Shown here one piece after another: positions 61,401 through 64,000 of a stretch of 64,000 bases of DNA. The notes below the pieces were generated by a model that worked only from the letters and a program-made list of their open reading frames with translations, was not told the DNA's origin and did no database searches. Source of the DNA: Vitis vinifera (Eukaryota; Streptophyta; Magnoliopsida; Vitales; Vitaceae); NCBI RefSeq assembly GCF_030704535.1, contig NC_081812.1, forward strand, positions 1,509,501-1,573,500, given 5' to 3'. Both the position numbers and the translations under genes were made by a program. Position 1 is the first letter of the stretch, and each line of letters opens with the position of its first letter.

Positions 61401-62765
61401 GGGCCTATCATATCTTGCTTAGAATCCTTTTCTGGATCTGGGTTATAGGAATCACAACATGAAAGAGAAATTTTTGTTTTAGCCATTTCTATATATTCAA
61501 TGTATTCTACAGAAGGACTAGAAATGGTAAAAAAAATAGTGAAATAAGAAATTGAAAGATTTCATTGATATTTCGAAAATTTTCAACAAGTTAATGTTAT
61601 AGGTTCTTCTCACTTTTGGACGATAGAGACGTTATGCTCATGAATGAACTTGTTGAAGTTGTTAGAGTTATTTATTATGTTCGAGTTATTTATTTTCTAT
61701 ATTAGAATTATTGTCTTTCTTTTTAGGAGTAAGGATAAATTAGTGTTTTTCCTTTTATTTCCTTTGATTGTAAACCTATTTAAACTCTATTTGTATTTTT
61801 CAAGTAATCATAATAAGAAACCCTAGACTTTCTTTTCTCCATTTCTCTATGATTCTTTTGAATCTCACAGCTGCAAATTCTAACCAAGGTACATCTTTTT
61901 TAGCATAGGTTGATAGCCAAAATTTGCATTTCCATCTTTTATCAGTGTGTAGTTGGTCTCTTAGGGCATGTGTTTGATTTGTTCTATCAAAACAGTTACC
62001 TCTTCTTTTTTTTCCTTATATACATATTAAAAAAAAATGTTAATAGAATTTACTTGGAATCATTATGAAGGGAATATATGTCCTCAAAAATGATCTTTTG
62101 CCCAAGAGAAAAATGTATATGTATACCAGGAAGAAAAAAATCAAAAAATTAAAAGTTAAACAAAATAAAACAAAATAAAAAGCACTTAGAAGGCAAACTT
62201 AAAATTTGTGAGACAAAAGTTACCAAAGCATCACACCAGAGGATATTGAGAGCTTTATAACAGGCAGTAGGTTAGCAAAGGCAGCAGTGGTGAATCCTTT
62301 CCATGTTTCTGGACACCAACCTCCAAGCACATAGACAAACTGAGAGATGACCACTAACCAACTAGATATGTTCAATGCACTCATTGCTCCAGGAATTCCT
62401 AACTTCAGTTTACTCACAAAGATCCAGGACAAGAGCACATGAAACACAAATGAGAAAGCAGAAAGCCATCCAATAACCATGTTCTTGAGCTGAGCTTGTA
62501 AATACCTTTGGATGGTCCTGCTGAAAAGAAGATAGTAGACATAGGGAATGAACCACAGAGAGATTTTTCCAGCTACTGTTGATATCTCCTCTGCTTGGCC
62601 AAGTAATCTGAATATGGGTGTTGCAAAGATGAATAGAGGTAACATAATTTTGGCAGCAATAAGATTAACAATCCATGTCCGTTGCAAGTAGATACCCATC
62701 GTGTGGTATTGTTTTGCTCCAAATGCTTGCCCACAAAGAGTTTCGGTTGCACTTGACATCCCCTG
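43485..62765 (-). CDS. MATE-family transporter (DETOXIFICATION-like), copy C, exons 2-8
   Basis: Minus-strand exons: 62765-62224, 45299-45213, 45132-45076, 44975-44737, 44580-44462, 44099-44013 and 43565-43485. Lengths (542, 87, 57, 239, 119, 87, 81) equal those of copy B exactly and no stop occurs, so it is probably functional. Exon 2 carries [20 protein letters not shown]; exon 5 [16 protein letters not shown]; exon 6 [14 protein letters not shown]; the tail ends [12 protein letters not shown]. Exon 1, about 81 codons, must lie beyond the right edge. Intron 5 again has a GC donor. The exon 2 acceptor is a tandem 'ttgcagcag', allowing a one-codon difference. Intron 2 is 16,924 bp, filled with nested retrotransposons on the opposite strand. 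Function as for copy B. Confidence 0.88.
46470..47190 (+). mobile_element. copia reverse-transcriptase remnant in copy C intron 2
   Basis: Plus strand gives [20 protein letters not shown] (catalytic YVDD intact), then [22 protein letters not shown]-type text and a decayed RNase H start. Homologous to the antisense remnant in copy B intron 2: shared text includes 'ctaatcaagcaaaaa.gtggt' and 'atcttgaaaa.catgg'. Many frameshifts. Confidence 0.7.
47720..48345 (-). mobile_element. L1-type LINE endonuclease fragment, split by the copia nest
   Basis: Minus strand, from about 48330: [23 protein letters not shown] (endonuclease core, FNV nearby in another frame), then [13 protein letters not shown] and, in further frames, the FENM-type linker. 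Sense-oriented relative to copy C. The outer copia element begins at 48350, so it probably landed inside this LINE; the continuation should lie after 60492 but is hard to read. Confidence 0.6.
48350..48595 (+). repeat. 5' LTR of outer copia element
   Basis: Starts TGTGGAAGAATATAATT, ends GATCCTTCA right before the primer site TGGTATCAAAGC. Confidence 0.9.
48797..48992 (+). repeat. 5' LTR of inner copia element
   Basis: TGTTGAATATAATG…CTCTCAACA. Contains an exact tandem duplication of a 34-base unit ('atctttccttgttaatatag…'), present in both LTRs. Confidence 0.95.
48993..49004 (+). other. primer-binding site of inner copia element
   Basis: TGGTATCAGAGC, exact initiator tRNA-Met complement, directly abutting the LTR. 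Confidence 0.93.
49469..49545 (+). repeat. tandem repeat in inner copia leader
   Basis: 'cctttccggtggtgccacgc' is followed about 40 bases later by 'cctttccagtggtgccacgc'. The leader is CG-rich compared with the rest of the window. Confidence 0.8.
49592..52989 (+). pseudogene. copia Gag-Pol of the inner element
   Basis: Gag starts [10 protein letters not shown] at 49592. Domains in order: Gag with [14 protein letters not shown]; zinc knuckle [14 protein letters not shown] (50306-50347); protease [13 protein letters not shown] (about 50505); pre-integrase [12 protein letters not shown] (about 50890); integrase core HTDV…[11 protein letters not shown]…RSDNAREYF and [14 protein letters not shown] (51050-51400). 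Then a deletion near 51860, and the second half of RT from [14 protein letters not shown] with [11 protein letters not shown] intact, then RNase H with YTDADWAGS and [11 protein letters not shown]. In-frame stops: TAG at 49799, 49886, 49961, 50063, 50774 and 51068, and TGA at 51167. The RT N-terminal half is missing, so it is not autonomous. Confidence 0.93.
52997..53190 (+). repeat. 3' LTR of inner copia element
   Basis: Preceded by polypurine GAGGGGGAG (52988-52996). Identical to the 5' LTR apart from one missing TA. Confidence 0.95.
54450..55405 (-). mobile_element. LINE 3'-terminal fragment (after RT) inside the outer copia
   Basis: Minus strand reads in one mostly open frame: [39 protein letters not shown] and [18 protein letters not shown]. 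This is the zinc-finger (zf-RVT) and tail region at the C-terminus of plant L1 ORF2. The left edge is a T-rich tract on the plus strand, i.e. the LINE's 3' end, consistent with a 5'-truncated insertion. It separates the outer element's Gag (ends near 54440) from its protease (resumes near 55420). Confidence 0.75.
56120..57786 (+). mobile_element. solo-LTR-like insertion in the outer copia integrase
   Basis: A 1667-bp block beginning TGTTAGGATAG and ending GATCTAACA (inverted TGTTAG/CTAACA ends) interrupts the integrase between THKSDVS and NARDYFNQ. It has a TATA box CTATAAATAC at 57341-57350, followed by 'gagggttagggtttcc', as expected of an LTR promoter. No coding frame. Roughly 28 integrase residues are missing at the junction and no 5-bp duplication is seen, so the insertion or its later resolution removed host sequence. 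Confidence 0.65.
58321..58345 (+). repeat. 25-base poly(C) tract
   Basis: An uninterrupted run of 25 C in the connector region of the outer copia polyprotein, unique in the window. Confidence 0.95.
60251..60492 (+). repeat. 3' LTR of outer copia element
   Basis: TGTGGAACAATG…AGATTCTTCA. Diverged from the 5' LTR, including loss of four bases in 'tataaatatg'. Confidence 0.9.
60493..62223. other. remainder of copy C intron 2 next to exon 2
   Basis: No gene assigned. 61077-61325 is open on the plus strand ([20 protein letters not shown]) and reads unlike simple AT-rich noise, but I recognise no family and it lacks neighbours of its own. It may be a captured exon or repeat. 60493-60740 may continue the LINE cut by the outer copia. 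Confidence 0.4.
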
Positions 62766-64000
62766 CTGCAATATAAGGAAATTGGGGAGTTGTGAAAGGT
62801 GTTTATCCATGAGCTAATTGTTTATATATGACACTGTGATATTTCAGAAGATAGACTATCATCATAATACATTTCTTGGTTTGGTAATCTTAGTATCTTA
62901 TAGGAAATATAGACATTTCAATATATCAATATGCACATTTTCTATACATGCACACTCCCCTTCCCTGTCCACCCAGAACAAAAAAATAAATAAATAAATA
63001 AAACCATTTTGGACAATGTATTCATTCTATGCATGTGTATATGTATATATATACCTATGCAGTAGATGAAGGCAGGAAGGTTAGCAGCCAAAGCAGTTTA
63101 CACTCTGGTGAGTCCTAATGTCAAATTTAGCAGAGATGATGATGAATCCTTGAGCGATCCAGGATAGCATATAAGAATTGTTGGAAAATTAATTTTTCCT
63201 TCATATTTTTAATGATAAATTTAAGATTCTTTCCTACGCTTTTTCTTTTACCTAATACTTCCCTGATCCAAATGGAGAATGAGGTAGAGGATTGTCATCT
63301 AACATTTGTAACAAAGTAAGAATGATGAATATTTATGCTTCACCTTGATGGGAAGTTGTTATAATGTATTGGGCTTAAGCTAATTGCTCTAACTATCAGC
63401 CTTAAATTTCTGGATGTTCACCCCTTTTTTCTGTTCTCACTCTCTCTTCCTTTTCCTTCTCAAATCAGTAAAATAACACAATATGAAAAATATTCCAACT
63501 AATAATCTTCATAAGCAACAAAAGAACCTAGAACCAGCACTCCTATCAACAGATCCCATTCATCACCATTCTGGGGGGCTTGTGGTACCTACATCTTCTC
63601 CTAGATTAAACAATCAGCTTATTTTTTGATTGCTAAGGGTTTTGGCCTGAAGAAACTCCCTAATGAAGGTTCAAAAAGGATTGAAAAGATACTATAAGAA
63701 CAACCACACAAGGAACTGGAATATGAAAGAAATGGTTAGGCTGCCAGAGACGGAGAGACAGACAGTCTTAGAGAGTTCTTAATCCTCATGCCACTCACAC
63801 AGAGATTTACCTCCATAGAGACCTAATCCCTTAATGAGCTTGGAACAATGGCTCACTCTCCACCACCACGAACAGTCTTGTTGAGAGAGGCTCGGCAACA
63901 TTGCAAGACCTCGTAACCCCAACCCCATTAACCTACAAAAGCCTACCCTTCTAGTGAAACAAAATCTGAGTATTGGTACTCACAAGGAGACTCAAACATA
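62766..64000. other. part of copy C intron 1
   Basis: No exon found here on the minus strand. Copy B intron 1 is 4.0 kb, so exon 1 of copy C is expected well beyond the right edge. Contains a short (AAAT)n run at about 62982-63001 and a TA/TG-rich stretch near 63035. Confidence 0.5.

Noticed and set aside
63000..64000. Exon 1 of MATE copy C
   Set aside because: No stretch on the minus strand encodes the expected N-terminal helix 1 text; it is probably outside the window.

Overview
The window looks like nuclear DNA of a woody eudicot, most like grapevine (Vitis). This is inferred from intron-rich plant genes, AT-rich spacers, families of Ty1/copia, Ty3/gypsy-chromovirus and L1 LINE debris, an Au-type SINE and plastid DNA fragments. 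It was not verified by any search.

There are two intact or apparently intact gene types. (1) 7082-11400 (+): a five-exon F-box gene matching SKIP24, predicted 256 aa. (2) A small array of MATE (DETOXIFICATION/DTX) transporters: a pseudogene at about 17941-22231 (+), a complete eight-exon gene at 25414-33774 (+, 484 aa), and a third copy at 43485-62765 (-), tail to tail with the second. The third has exons 2-8 intact here and exon 1 outside the right edge. Exon lengths of copies 2 and 3 match to the base for exons 2-8, and all three copies keep a GC-AG intron at the same place.

The rest is mobile DNA. From the left: a broken BED-zinc-finger hAT-like fragment (about 366-930), a truncated antisense copia element (about 2164-5289), MITE-like copies, then the SKIP24 gene. 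An AT-rich desert (11.4-16.7 kb) precedes the MATE array. Intron 1 of MATE copy 2 holds LINE and copia scraps. Between copies 2 and 3 lie a copia protease scrap, an Au-type SINE, a non-autonomous chromovirus-derived element (37098-39911), another MITE, and fragments of plastid ycf1 and rpl22.

Intron 2 of MATE copy 3 is 16.9 kb and is a nest. An old copia element (48350-60492, TSD CTAAT/CTAAC) contains a young copia element (48797-53190, TSD TAGAT, LTRs differing by one 2-bp indel), an antisense LINE 3' end and a 1.67-kb solo-LTR-like insert.

The most interesting object is the 37098-39911 element. Its only coding region fuses Gag directly to an integrase-type chromodomain, with protease, RT, RNase H and integrase core missing. 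Its LTR carries a dense phased array of heat-shock elements just upstream of a TATA box in the element's own orientation, and one LTR has duplicated part of that array.
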